A DNA stretch of 64,000 nt from Stomoxys calcitrans (lineage: Eukaryota; Arthropoda; Insecta; Diptera; Muscidae), in NCBI RefSeq assembly GCF_963082655.1, contig NC_081555.1, forward strand, positions 21,118,643-21,182,642. Reading direction: 5' to 3'. The stretch's first letter is position 1, and each line of letters begins with the position of its first letter. This document shows, one piece after another, positions 1-10,496 of the stretch. The notes beneath the pieces were generated by a model that was given only the letters and a program-made list of their open reading frames with translations, did no database searches and was not told the origin of the DNA. Made by a program: the position numbers and the translations under genes.

Positions 1-259
1 AAGGGGGGTTCGCTTAGATATTTTTAATACAAAGGAGTTATCATTATTGTGAATGTTTACAAAACATATGTTCAAAATAGTTGGTTACTGTGAATGCCAG
101 TTGTGGAATAAAAGCTAAAAGCCCTTTAATATTTTGTAAGTCAGTGAAAGGAGGATCCCTTCGAATCAATCATTGACGAGAATGAAGTCAAAACTGGACC
201 TAAAGGAATAATAGGTCAAAAAGGTTAGGGTGTACATTTATTTGTATTTTTGGACTATT

Positions 260-450
260 CGATTATCAATAATAATAACTTTTACATCTTCATGTTTTAA
301 TGTAGCTAATTTAGCTTTATGTAAAATACCATTATTGGCTGGATTTTATTCAAAGGATTTTATGTTGGAAATAGTATCTTTTTCTTACATTAATTTATAT
401 TCTTTTTTTACATTATGTATTTTTAATTTTTTTTTATCTTATCCCTCAAA
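260..450 (+). pseudogene. Nuclear mitochondrial insertion (NUMT), fragment of nad5
   Basis: The plus-strand reading contains a stretch strongly resembling the conserved part of insect NADH dehydrogenase subunit 5, including NVANLALCKIPLLAGFYSKD followed by a hydrophobic segment rich in F, L, Y and S. In mitochondria this subunit is an inner-membrane part of complex I that helps pump protons. Here only about 60 codons remain, far short of the roughly 570-residue family length. The fragment is flanked by ordinary nuclear repeats, so it is a non-functional nuclear copy. The edges are approximate; similarity fades near 262 and near 450. Composition is very T-rich, as expected of insect mtDNA. Confidence rests on the LAGFYSKD block, which is characteristic of this protein. 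Confidence 0.75.
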
Positions 451-659
451 AATTTCTCATATCTGTATGTCGATTTGAATTGTAAATAGGGCAAATGGAT
501 CCGATTTATTTGATCTTCCTTTTTGAACTAAAGCAAAATGTTCTTATCAGATTTTGCAAAGAAGTGAGGACAAATGATCAAAAAAATTCAGTCAAATGAA
601 GCTATTCATATGTTTTTTAGATTTTTTAACATCCAGACGATTAATTGATTAACCGTCCT

Positions 660-902
660 GGGGGCGAATTACTGCATACGTGATCGAGTGCGCTTTCGTA
701 TCGAATGTAATTCCATCTCGTCATTGATGAATGTTATACCACTTTCATACCCATTTTAATGTAAATTTCTTTTATAAATAAAATCGATTTAAACATTTGT
801 GTTCTTAAATTTAAAAACTTCTCGTTCAATAAAGAAATACATAATTCACAATAGAGTTTTCGAACGATTTTACTCGTTCACGCATGCGGTAATTCGGCCC
901 CT
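660..902 (+). repeat. MITE family A, copy 1 (complete)
   Basis: About 245 bp with imperfect terminal inverted repeats of the type GGGGCCGAATTACCGCATA. The left end reads GGGGGCGAATTACTGCATA and the right end is GCATGCGGTAATTCGGCCCC. Internal landmarks shared with other copies are GTGCGCTTTCGTATCGAATG near the left end and ATTCACAATAG at 844-854. It has no coding capacity. Confidence 0.85.
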
Positions 903-1024
903 GAATTATTCGATTGTTTTTTTATTTGAAAATGTGTCATTTTCAATTGTTTGATTATTTGAAAGGTCACAAATAATCTATTAATCGAATAACATATTCG
1001 AGTGTACACCCTAGTATCGATCAA

Positions 1025-1380
1025 TGCATGACAACACGCAGCTTAAATTCCACGGCAGGATTTGTCTTTCTCATCCTTTCCAAAATGTTGGATTTGAAGT
1101 TCAATTTCTTGTCCAGGAAAATATCGAGATATTTTACGCTTACCTATACCTATAGTGGTACCTTGTATCTCCTGCAGAAAAGAGCAACGACCGACCATTT
1201 TGACGTCGTAATTAGAGCTTTCTGAAGTGGCACTCTAAGAGTGTGGGGAAACTTTGCCCTAATCTCAGTAGCCACGTCGCCAGCATAAGCGAATACTTTT
1301 AAAACTCTTTTCGGAAAACTTTGCCCTAACCTCAGTAGCCACGTCACCAGCGTACGCGATAACTTTTGAAACTCTTTTAC
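1025..1380 (-). mobile_element. LINE reverse-transcriptase fragment, broken
   Basis: The minus strand reads as the palm region of a non-LTR retrotransposon reverse transcriptase: KVFAYAGDVATEIRAKF in place of the usual A-Y-A-D-D box, then KWSV, then a frameshifted continuation resembling the post-catalytic region (KISRYF, ERM-like). The catalytic-box segment is present twice in tandem (about 1240-1300 and 1306-1372). Both copies carry YAGD instead of YADD, so the polymerase could not work. Most like jockey-type LINEs by eye. Confidence 0.6.
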
Positions 1381-2358
1381 ATAGATAATATATTGTTAAT
1401 GGCCATATACCATAGAAAAGGAGACAAAAAACCTCCTTGAAATGTTCCTCTAATGACCCAGCTGTGCAGTTCTACGGATCCAAGTCTGTCGCAATACGCC
1501 TTCTAATAAAAAATGTATTTAAAAACTTTTCATTATAATAACAACCAACTAAAAAAAAGTGTACAAAACAAAAGCTTCAATCAAATTCGCGTTTGAAATG
1601 TATAATAATACCATTTAAATTACAAAATCATACTTAAAAATCTCAAAATAATATTACATATACTTATAAAAATGCACGCCCTGATATAGTACATTGAAAA
1701 AAAGGCCTAAAAATAGGCAACATAATTTGATTTCGTTGTCATTTTACATTTTGAAAGAAAGAAAAGTTGGTTTTCTTTTTATGCTGTCTTTCTTTTTTTT
1801 TCTTTTAAAGTGAAAATATATTAGTTTAGAAAATCTTCAACTACAACAATACGAAAAACATGAGTGAATAATTTATGATTACAACAAGAAAAAAATTGTA
1901 TATATGAAGTTAAAGAAAGGTTTGCAAATACATTTCAAGTTACCCAAAAACATTTTTGGAATTATTTTTGATTTGAAAAAATTATTTGAACTAAATTAAA
2001 TGCGTGCACAACATAATTTTGTATTCAAACAAATTAGGAATATAAATTTAACTGAAAAAAGAAATTTTTTCATAGTCCAATGGGCGGTGCAAACAAAAAA
2101 AAAACACAAAATCTTGAAGAAAAAAAGTTCAAACTTAAGGCACCTTTTCGTTGATCTTATAAAATTTAAAGAAGGAAGGTTAAAATACCAAAAACCAATT
2201 AGCTTTTCTTTAAAATTTTTCAGATTTTTTTAATTCAAAGCCAATTATTGCTTAAAAAAGGAATTACAACTAAATTTGAAAAACACAATTTTTAAAATAA
2301 ATATATTTTTTTATAATTTATATAAAAAAATGCATATAAATCATTGTTATATACTTAC
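1381..2358. other. AT-rich unique-looking DNA
   Basis: Very A/T-rich sequence with homopolymer runs and no coding frame, repeat end or RNA signature that I can support. It would lie in the intron downstream of the 2359-2552 exon of the minus-strand gene. Confidence 0.4.
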
Positions 2359-2552
2359 ATATGATTGGCATTTTGCCCGCCTGCTGATCGCACCAGGGGT
2401 GGAGGAGCATTGCCTTGACCATGCGAATTAACAGGTTGCATTGATATGGCTGCATTATTGTAGGCTCCATAAGGCTGGCGATTGTTCAGTATGAGATTCT
2501 CCATGGGATTACGATATTGATTGCGGGAATTGGCTGCATGTGATTGTTGGAC
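2359..2552 (-). CDS. Internal exon (64 codons plus 2 nt) of the minus-strand Q/N-rich protein gene
   Basis: The minus strand has an acceptor TTGTTTGCAG ending at 2553, then an open phase-0 frame beginning VQQSHAANSRNQYRNP and continuing with N-, Q-, G- and P-rich sequence to ...QNANH, and a consensus donor GTAAGT at 2358-2353. The two leftover exon bases (AT) show that the next exon, left of the window, must start in phase 2. The composition (Asn/Gln-rich, no motif I know) continues that of the exons at 15.2-16.8 kb. The phase-0 acceptor fits the phase-0 donor at 15179. I therefore infer it belongs to the same gene across a roughly 12.6-kb intron, as part of a long isoform that skips the 8.5-kb terminal exon. 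It could instead belong to another minus-strand gene. Confidence 0.6.
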
Positions 2553-2938
2553 CTGCAAACAACAAAGACAATATGTTGGGAATTAGAAAATACAGTTTTA
2601 AAGCTATAAACTTACAAAGAATAAATGTTTAAAGTAAATATAAGTAAAGTTTTTTTAAATGATCTTATGAAATAAAAAGCTTACATCAAGCTCATTTGGC
2701 ATTTATTTTGGCTTTTAGGGGCCCAGAAGTCGAATCTTGGCGTAGTTTTATTTAGGCCCTATACCTGTTTAGAAAAATGAAGAGGCGATATAAGATTTGA
2801 GTAGTGAAAGTCATAAGGGTGCATCAGTGACGGTTCTAAGAGTTCAATAATTCATAGCAGAGAGTCAGTTTACATATAAATATGTATCATAGAAACAAAC
2901 CAAGGAGCAAACAATGACTGTCATGATGGTCCACAGAA

Positions 2939-3187
2939 AAAAGGGCCGAATTACCGCATATGTGAATGAGTAAAATCGTTCGTAATCTCTATTGTGAATT
3001 ATCTATTATTCATTACTGAGCCGTGATTTCTTGAAATTTAACAACGTGTATCTTTAAATCAGTCATAATTTATAAGCAATTTGTTATTAAAACGTGTATT
3101 AAGTGGTATAACTACCATTAAATGCGAAATGAAATGTCATGCCATACGAAAACGCACTCCAACACGAATGCGGTAATTCAGACACTG
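2939..3187 (-). repeat. MITE family A, copy 2 (reverse orientation)
   Basis: Begins GGGCCGAATTACCGCATAT and ends near ATGCGGTAATTCAG. CTATTGTGAAT at 2989-2999 is the family landmark in reverse. More diverged than copies 1 and 5. Confidence 0.75.
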
Positions 3188-3230
3188 GCTGGCCAAAGGA
3201 AGGACGACTGCAGTAGCCTCTTTAATTAAA

Positions 3231-3420
3231 CGAAAGCCACAAGGGCGCTCCAGCACTGAAACATCTATATTACCGCATATGTGAACGAGTAAAATCGCTC
3301 GTAATCTTTATTGTAAATTATCTATTTTTCTTTATTGATCGTGGGATTTTGAAATTTAACACCGTGAATGTTTAAATCGGTCGAAAGCCACAAGGGTGCT
3401 CCAGCACTGGAACATCTATA
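3231..3420 (-). repeat. Truncated family-A MITE between 39-bp direct repeats
   Basis: A partial copy (about 3268-3381, beginning ATTACCGCATATGTGAACGA) is flanked by near-identical 39-bp direct repeats starting CGAAAGCCACAAGGG at 3231-3269 and 3382-3420. The flanks differ at only two positions by eye. The inner half of the MITE and its second terminus are missing. Confidence 0.65.
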
Positions 3421-3440
3421 AGGCAGAGTTAAGAAAATCC

Positions 3441-3535
3441 AAGGGCGGTTGTACGTACCGGATTGACCCGATGAAATCCTTAATCGATAAGGGCTGCCTC
3501 AGTGTACAACACACTGCTATGATAACAACAACAAC
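3441..3535 (+). repeat. LINE-associated 95-bp segment, copy 1
   Basis: Contains GTACCGGATTGACCCGATGA, then a Gly-Cys-rich GGGCTGC block, and ends CACACTGCTA followed by an AAC-repeat. The same segment recurs at 13372-13472 (plus) and about 4870-4945 (minus). Probably untranslated LINE sequence; family unassigned. Confidence 0.5.
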
Positions 3536-4300
3536 AACATGTTAGAGCTGGTTGATGCTACAATATCCCTGGCTGGTACATGGACTTCTATACAATTGGT
3601 TCCAGACTGCACGACCACGTGGACTTTGGGTTATTATGTGAAAAACTGGGATTGTGTATATGAAGAAGATTACCCGTCAAGCGGAGATGCTGGCATTAAA
3701 AGAAGACCAGGAAGTCCTTAAATATTCAAGAGGAACTGAAAACTGTCAATATACCTCTGCCAAGAGCAACGAATGGCAGGTGGTTACAAGCTCGTGGCTG
3801 TGAACGCTCCAAACCTGTGTGGTCCAATCTAAACCTAGCAGCAGTATGTTGTGTTTCATTCATTCGTCTACTGGGTTCTGTTAAGTATCCAGATCTAGGA
3901 ACTCAGCGACTAAGTTGGGGTGAGTGTGGTACTAAGTCGAGTAGGATAGAAAAGTTCATGGCAAAATTTGCAAAAAATAAACTGGTGGTGTGTGTCGTGT
4001 GGTCCCTGGTCACAATCGGGATACACATCCAGCATGCTAGCATTAGCTCTGCAGAAGTTGAGGCGGTTACATTTGCCGGAATGCAACTGAGCCAGAAATA
4101 CTATGGTTAGCCGGGGGAGGCTAACCTCTTTAGGTGTAATGAGTGGCGGTCATTCTCCAAGAACTGCGTTCACTCGGTAGTTGTTTACGGCTTGTGCTAC
4201 CGTATCTGCGTGAATGTTATCTCTTTAAATGCCGCTTGATCTCTCCATTAAGGTCTGAAATTCACGCATTAAATAGTGCAAATCTAAGCAGATTTCTAGC
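3536..4300. other. Decayed coding-like sequence, unassigned
   Basis: GC content is higher than in the surroundings. The plus strand has short open stretches, for example MKKITRQAEMLALKEDQEVL near 3665 with a frameshift after about 24 codons. I cannot assign a family. The mix with LINE pieces on both sides suggests more retrotransposon debris. Confidence 0.3.
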
Positions 4301-4600
4301 GTGCGGCTAGTGATTCAAGCCCAGTAGATACTGCTTAGACTGCATATAGATGTGGCCTCGCACGATTTGGATCTTTGTCTCATTATGGGGGGTGGTCCAC
4401 ATGAGAACTGACAAAATAGCCCGCCGCAGTAGGAAGGGCAACACTCTGACAGATTTGAATGTTATTCCAAGGCGTGTCACTCCGCTGGTGAGTCCACACC
4501 GGTGTTGCATAGTTTATCAATGACCGGCCGATTGCTTTGCATGTAATCAATAAGGTTTCCTCGACAGCACACAAGCGACATGAGCAGTTGTTTTATACTC
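4300..4600 (-). mobile_element. LINE ORF2 fragment, region after the reverse transcriptase
   Basis: Two overlapping minus-strand frames together read as the region following the RT domain in jockey-type LINEs: ETLLITCKAIGRSLINYATP, then VWTHQ, WNNIQICQ, and a frameshifted continuation resembling HNETKI...SKQYLLG. At least one frameshift separates the halves, and no catalytic residues remain. The neighbouring family-A MITE at 4601 cuts its upstream side. Confidence 0.6.
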
Positions 4601-4780
4601 CTGGGGTCGATATGCAGCATTCGTGATCGAGTGCGCTATCGTATCGAAGGAAATTTCATCGATTGATGCAAACATTCGCGTTCTTAAATTTCAAAAATTC
4701 CCGTTTAATTAAAAGTTACATAATTCACAATAGAGAGTTAGAACGATTTTACGAGTTCAGCTATGGGTTATTCGGCGCTG
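4601..4780 (+). repeat. MITE family A, copy 4 (internally deleted)
   Basis: Left end CTGGGGTCGATATGCAGCAT, internal GTGATCGAGTGCGCTATCGT, landmark ATTCACAATAG at 4723-4733, degraded right end. About 65 bp shorter than copies 1 and 5. Confidence 0.7.
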
Positions 4781-4811
4781 ACTTTGTTGTTGTTGTAGCA
4801 GTATGTCGTTT

Positions 4812-4945
4812 GTCCCTGTTCCTTAGTGGAAAGTTCATGAACAAAATTTGTCAAAAATTAGTAGTATGTCGTGCATTGTGGCAGCAGCCCTTGCCGCTGA
4901 AGGACTCCACCGGGTCAATCCAGTACATACAACCGGCTGCCATGG
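4812..4945 (+). repeat. SINE tail fragment joined to LINE-associated segment (reverse)
   Basis: TGTTCCTTAGTGGAAAGTTC, followed by an ATGAACAAAATTTG stretch, matches the 3' tail of the tRNA-derived SINE seen at 43.7 kb. Downstream, about 4870-4945 is the reverse complement of the segment at 3441. The apparent 216-codon frame through this area is a chimera of repeat pieces. Confidence 0.5.
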
Positions 4946-5329
4946 GATTGCCGTTGTTACAAATTGCTGTGGCATCTAAACAGGTTGTTAAATGTGACAG
5001 CAAATATTTTGGGATAGTTACGCCTTCGACTATAACATACAACTCCTTATGCGTCTCTGCTGACGATGGAGAAACCCGTGTGGCTGTAGACTTGGTGGTG
5101 AATGTTTTCAAATTTCTGACAGCGAAAAAACCGCAAGGTAGTGTATCAACCTCACGCAGGTGTCATCAAAGGGGGGCCCCAGGCCAAGATCCTATGATAC
5201 GATCTCGTTGTCGTCTGGAGGGTGTGCAACAAAAAATATTTATATGTCAAACAGTAGTTTCACTTTTCGACTTGTGGAGGTCTACCGCTTTGCTGTCGTT
5301 GCCTAGAACATAAAAAAGTCTCACTCACA

Positions 5330-7126
5330 AGAAGAAGGCCACTGTCTGATTAGAAAACGGAAGAAGAAATTATAGAACATCATTGGCAAACAGGAGTTTT
5401 AGGTTAGCCTAATATGTCTGAATTAGCGAATTTTAACATTCGCAAGTTATGGGACTTTTTAAATCTATCTGACTGGTTCAACGGTGGGCAGTAAAAGGCA
5501 TATTCCCTCTTCGTTTCATGTGGTACATATCACAATGAACTCAAATGTCTCAAGTGAATCTGATTCCAGGGTGCCACTATATCCTTAACTAATCTAGTGA
5601 CTGTTTGGTTATAGACATCTAATAAAAACCTTCCAGAGACCTTAAAAACAGTAAACAATTACTGCTCTCGTTACCAATAAAACACACACATCAAACGCTA
5701 AACACGTACAACATCGGTTAAACTTTACCTAATTCATATTTTTAATTCACAATAACTTCGTTCATTCACAATTATACTGCCGGTCAATTTTCTTCATTTC
5801 TAATCATTGCAACTGCCAGCTTCGCAAAGTGTCGTATTAGACATATGAGGTTTGTTCGCGCACTTTTCCAGTAAAAACTTGCAGGAGACTAAGAACAAAC
5901 TTTATTTGAATAAGACAACTGGTTTCAAAAATCATATGTTCGATGCTGTAAATTGCTGCTACAAAAAAACCTTTTATTGCCGTTACTGAACATTATCATG
6001 TTATGTTTATGTTTACCAACAAACTTCTTTAGAAAGTACATTTAAAAGATTTCCTTAAACTTTGAAAGAAAGTACCTTCAAAAAAAGGAATATAATAGGT
6101 ATTTTTTTTAGAAATTTAAATTTTATTTAATATATCTGGTAAATTCTTAATTCGAAAGTTTTTAAACATTTCTTAATTTATTTCAAAACTTGTCAAAACC
6201 CTACACCACCACTGTGGTGTAAATATGATTATGGTAAGTAATATTAGGGTTAGTAACTTAAATCATTTTCTTTTTTCCCAAATGTAAAAATTTTTGGTGC
6301 TTGCTTTAACCTTTCAATGTTTCTATTTTGTTGTTATAATAACAAAAATGACCAGCATTTATTTGCTATACTCTGTATTTAAATGGCCTTGGAGAGCCAA
6401 AAATATTTATAATACTGGTTAAAAACTTAGTTGTTATTTTGTTTAATGCATATATGCATACATACATACAAAGTTTTTTTTTAAACATGTGTGTTTATTG
6501 TTTATAATAAAATAATGACTAACTCCTCGGTGGATATTGCAAAATTCAAGCTAAGTTTATAGTATATATTTATATTTTTCAAACAGCTGCATTCAGGGCT
6601 ACTATCAATGTACCTAAAAAAATACCATATGGTTTTTTTTTGATATACTATTTAGGGTTGAGCACGCTTGCTTAGAACTTAAGAAAGTCAACTAAATAGA
6701 AGGACTTCTTGTCGTAAACATTATAACACATGGCTGTCAAATGTGACTCTTTTCAATGGCAGTATTGCAACGATTAAAAATAAACATTTGACTGGGTGAT
6801 TGTGAATGATGTTGTGAATGAGCAAAAGAGATGGGTCAGCAAGATCCCAAACGATTTTGTAAATTTCTTTGCATTTAAACCATAAATTGCAAAATTGCCT
6901 GCATTAACACTACATTAAGTAACAGCGAGGATACTATCCACATTCAATGAATGCTGTACGATACAAATTAAAGCTCAGTCCGAACAAGTTTAGGCTCAAC
7001 ATAAGATGCCGTTGGCAACTAAACACGATTTATGTCTGCAGTTACAGGACGAAAGATAAAAGAAAACAGGAACCTAAAATAGTTGCATTATAGAAATCGC
7101 AATGTCTGTTGAGCTTTTGTGTTATA
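5330..7126. other. AT-rich intronic DNA with one repeat
   Basis: No gene frame is visible. About 5848-5985 (GCGCACTTTTCCAGTAAAAA onward, with TTCGATGCTGTAAATTGCTG) resembles 57228-57430 and, in part, 10866-10945, so it is a dispersed repeat of unknown class. The rest shows only simple-sequence runs. Confidence 0.45.
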
Positions 7127-7724
7127 AAGGGTGATTTTTTTGATGTTAGGATTTTCATGCATTAGTATTTGACAGATCACGTGGGATTTCAGACATGGTG
7201 TCAAAGAGAAAGATGCTCAGTATGCTTTGACATTTCATCATGAATAGACTTACTAACGAGCAACGCTTGCAAATCATTGAATTTTATTACCAAAATCAGT
7301 GTTCGGTTCGAAATGTGTTCATTCACCGTAACGTTGCGTCCAACAGCATCTTTGAAAAAATACGGTCCAATGATTCCACCAGCGTACAAACCACACCAAA
7401 CAGTGCATTTTTCGGGATGCATGGGCAGTTCTTGAACGGCTTCTGGTTGCTCTTCACTCCAAATGCGGCAATTTTGCTTATTTACGTAGCCATTCAACCA
7501 GAAATGAGCCTCATCGCTGAACACATGAATGAACACATTTCGAACCGAACACTGATTTTGGTAATAAAATTCAATGATTTGCAAGCGTTGCTCGTTAGTA
7601 AGTCTATTCATGATGAAATGTCAAAGCATACTGAGCATCTTTCTCTTTGACACCATGTCTGAAATCCCACGTGATCTGTCAAATACTAATGCATGAAAAT
7701 CCTAACCTCAAAAAAATCACCCTT
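7127..7724. mobile_element. Foldback mariner-type deletion derivative (598 bp, 199-bp inverted repeats)
   Basis: Ends AAGGGTGATTTTTTTGA and CACCCTT are flanked by TA at 7125-7126 and 7725-7726, the target duplication of Tc1/mariner elements. Arms 7127-7325 and 7526-7724 are inverted copies of equal length; the centre is 200 bp. Each arm carries the transposase start (MNRLTNEQRLQIIEFYYQNQ) reading inward. The centre, on the minus strand, encodes a middle piece of a transposase including FSDEAHFWLNGYVNKQNCRI, the region of the second catalytic aspartate, then VWCGLYAGGIIGPYFF. The first and last catalytic regions are absent, so it can make no active enzyme and would move only with help from an intact relative. 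Confidence 0.85.
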
Positions 7725-7852
7725 TAGGTATTTTTTAATATTCTTTCAAAAATTAAGACGGTTTTAGTTTTTCTCTCTCGTTATCTGCAACCTTAATGGC
7801 TGATCGGTTGGCTTAACATTGTTAAGTGGATCTCGTTATCTACACATACGCG

Positions 7853-7863
7853 CTATTGTGAAT
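7853..7863 (-). repeat. Solo ATTCACAATAG motif (with 9533 and 9897)
   Basis: CTATTGTGAAT occurs here and again at 9533-9543 and 9897-9907. In all three it is followed within about 60 bp by CAGCTGTTT- or CAACAGTTGTTT-like sequence, suggesting three remnants of one further repeat family. Confidence 0.5.
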
Positions 7864-8163
7864 GAAACGTATATGATATAAGCTACAGCTGTTTAGTAAC
7901 ATCTGGATAAAACAGATAGAAACGTTTTAAATAAATTTGATATCGTTTAAATTCCACATTCGATTATCGACATGGCAAGCTTCGCAAGATTTCGGGCTAA
8001 ATTTGGAACAAATATTTGTGATTTTATATAAAATTAAATACAAAAGATTTCTCAAAATGTATAAAAAACTATGACTTTCTTGTATCCTTCTTGGAAAGTA
8101 TCCACATAAAAAACTAATCTAAAAAAGCGAAATACCTTGTCATGTATGTGTTGCTGTGTAAAA

Positions 8164-8169
8164 TTTATT
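8164..8169 (-). promoter_or_regulatory. Candidate polyadenylation signal for the 8.5-kb terminal exon
   Basis: AATAAA on the minus strand, about 300 bp beyond the stop codon at 8468-8470. The hexamer is common in AT-rich DNA, so it is only suggestive. Confidence 0.3.
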
Positions 8170-8467
8170 ATGTTCCTAGTTGGATTTATAGAGTACAGTT
8201 AACATATCTTAGTCAATATTCTATAAATATATTTTGTATTAAAAACGAAAATTATGAAAATGGAATTTTTCCCATTAAAATAAGCCTTCCTGCGGCAATA
8301 TAGCAAAGAATATCCCCTACGACTTTTTTTGTTTAGATTTTACATAATAGGGCATTTCTTTTGTCTTCATGTTTCGCATTAGTTGTTTATCAACAACTTT
8401 GTCATATCCTTCCTTTTTCTGTTATAAAATCATCCTTAGGTTTCGTGTGCCTTAAAAGTAATAATGA

Positions 8468-8623
8468 TTAACGCCTTTGCCGTATACGTTTTCCAGCGTT
8501 ATTGACAGGCGCTGCCATTGCCGTTGCTGCTGCCGTTAAACGTTGTATGGAGGAATTTGTGGGATTGGAGGGATTTACAGTGTTGTAATTGCGGGAATCG
8601 GAATAGGCTAGATGTAAATTCAT
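8468..8623 (-). CDS. Alternative terminal exon (51 codons plus stop) of the minus-strand gene
   Basis: On the minus strand a strong pyrimidine tract leads to acceptor CCTATAG ending at 8624. The open frame then begins MNLHLAYSDSRNYNTVNPSN, continues through a Thr/Ala-rich stretch (about codons 28-38), and ends in a basic tail GKRIRQRR before TAA. Read in phase 0 it continues directly from the 15179 donor. The Ser/Asn-rich composition matches the other exons, and the basic tail could act as a nuclear localisation signal (inference). It has no in-frame match to the 2.4-kb exon: leaving through the GTATAC inside the exon would put that exon in another frame. The simplest reading is two alternative C-termini. 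Confidence 0.6.
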   Translation of the reverse strand: MNLHLAYSDSRNYNTVNPSNPTNSSIQRLTAAATAMAAPVNNAGKRIRQRR

Positions 8624-9949
8624 CTATAGGTAATTACAAGAAAAAAGAAATAGTGAAGGCAATTATTCAACAAATGTATGTTTAAGGAACACAATACATG
8701 TAAAGACCACACAACACTGCAACTACAAGCTACTTAACTACACACAAGGTTGTAATTGTTTAAAACAATGACAGAGTATCGGTTAAAATAGTTTATTATA
8801 ATAACATAAAAGGAGACCGGTTTATAAATGGTTTATTAATCTGGGAAGTTGTCATTAGGAGAATGTTTCCTCATAACGCAGAATGCATCCAAATTTGACA
8901 ACGAATGCCTCGGAACAATCTTGCTATAGATGCTTGCCAAGCATAGCTGTCCCACACAAGAGGCTACAACAACAACAGCAACAACCAACACGATAGATAT
9001 CTTGAAACATATAATTTCCCTTTACAGAAATTGTTTTGTCTGCTGCCATGAAAAAATAACAGCACGTCTTTTCACCCTCCTTTGAAAAGAATAATACAAA
9101 TATTTTATGACTTTCAATGTCTGTCGTGTTTTCTTGTTAACATTTTCCAAAATATAAAAGGCCTTTACTCCTACACGCTTGTTATATACAAAACCTATGT
9201 TCAATATGAACCATTGTGAATGTAATAACAACTATCTGATAATAGCAACAGCTGTCGTTGCTAGAGATGGCCATTTATACCCATATATACTCTATAAATA
9301 TCGGGTAGATAACCATTCCTTGCATAGCATATTCAAAATCTTATCAAAATTTATTTATTTGGACCATTTGTTCAAAAATTTTTATAAAGAAAACTTTTAA
9401 AAACGTCCAATTGAATTTTTGTTCAACTAGGACTAGGGGTAGGACTCTTATGTACCCCGATACGAATATCCCTATGTACTCGTATTTGTATGTTAATATT
9501 ATTTTATTTACAAAACCTTCGTCAAATTCGCCCTATTGTGAATAATAAATAATTAAAAGCAGCAACAGTTGTTTATGATAGTCAAATTCTGATCACAATG
9601 CACAAAGAAAACTATTTACATGTCCTCGCATTGATCACTCCTTAAGGGCAATCGACGCAACGCATATACATATATGAGTTGATTCATATGACCGTCTGTA
9701 ACAAGCCCAAACAAATTAAGAAGTGAGATTTTTTTTAAAGACAACAAACGACAATTGAATTTTATTATTATTATTATTATGGATGGTATACCACCAATGT
9801 CGAGTATAAGGCGCTATAAAGATTATATACTCGCCTGCTTGGTCGCCACACCATATTTTGTCTCATGTTATATACAAATTGTGAATTAAATATATTCTAT
9901 TGTGAATAATTACTATTTGATTACAAAGACAGCTGCTTAGATAGTAAAA

Positions 9950-10277
9950 GTACGTTTACATTGGCCACTAAATCCCGATTTATGGGCTTTTCAAGATTTA
10001 AGTGCTAAATCCTTTTTTGTAGGTTTTACCATACTAAAATAAATCCCATTTTTGCAGGATTTATTTTTAAATCACAAATAAAGCCGATTTCATGGCTGAA
10101 TAATCGATAAAAATACTAAAATATACAACTGTCAGGAATTGTGTATGGATGTGTGTATCACATGTAAACGCATGTACGCTTGTGTATGTTACTTTAATCC
10201 CCAAAAACGCAGTGTAAACGGACAGGTTTTTTGGATTTAGTTCCAGCCAGATCATAAAAATGCCAATGTAAACGTAC
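9950..10277. repeat. MITE-like element with 16-bp perfect inverted ends
   Basis: GTACGTTTACATTGGC at 9950-9965 is perfectly inverted at 10262-10277. The interior contains repeated TAAATCC / GGATTTA motifs like those in family C, and a second GTGTAAACG block near 10210. No coding frame and no clear target duplication. Confidence 0.6.
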
Positions 10278-10496
10278 AATAACAACCTCAGCCAAAGCAT
10301 GTTTATAGAAAATTTTATGCAGCATTTTTTTTACAAAATTCAAAAATTGTGTGCAGTTGTCTACTAACTTAGCGATATCGTTGTGCAGTTTACCTTGTCC
10401 ACCTATGACACTGAATATTGGTTTGGAATCCTCACTATCCAGCCGTGAATATCCACTTTGTGAGGTATTCAGCAAAACTAAACTTCTCTGCAAAAT

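Larger units (their letters stand above)
226..1013. repeat. Possible transposon bracketed by TAGGGTGTACA inverted ends
   Basis: TAGGGTGTACA at 226-236 recurs inverted as TGTACACCCTA at 1003-1013. Both ends are followed inward by TATTCGATTA-like sequence. The interval contains the nad5 fragment and a complete family-A MITE. No matching target-site duplication is visible next to the ends, so this may be two solo ends rather than one element. Class is unknown. Confidence 0.35.

Noticed and set aside
4663..5313. 216-codon open frame on the plus strand
   Set aside because: It runs through a MITE right end, a SINE tail and a reversed LINE-associated segment, so it is a chance fusion of repeats without consistent protein character.
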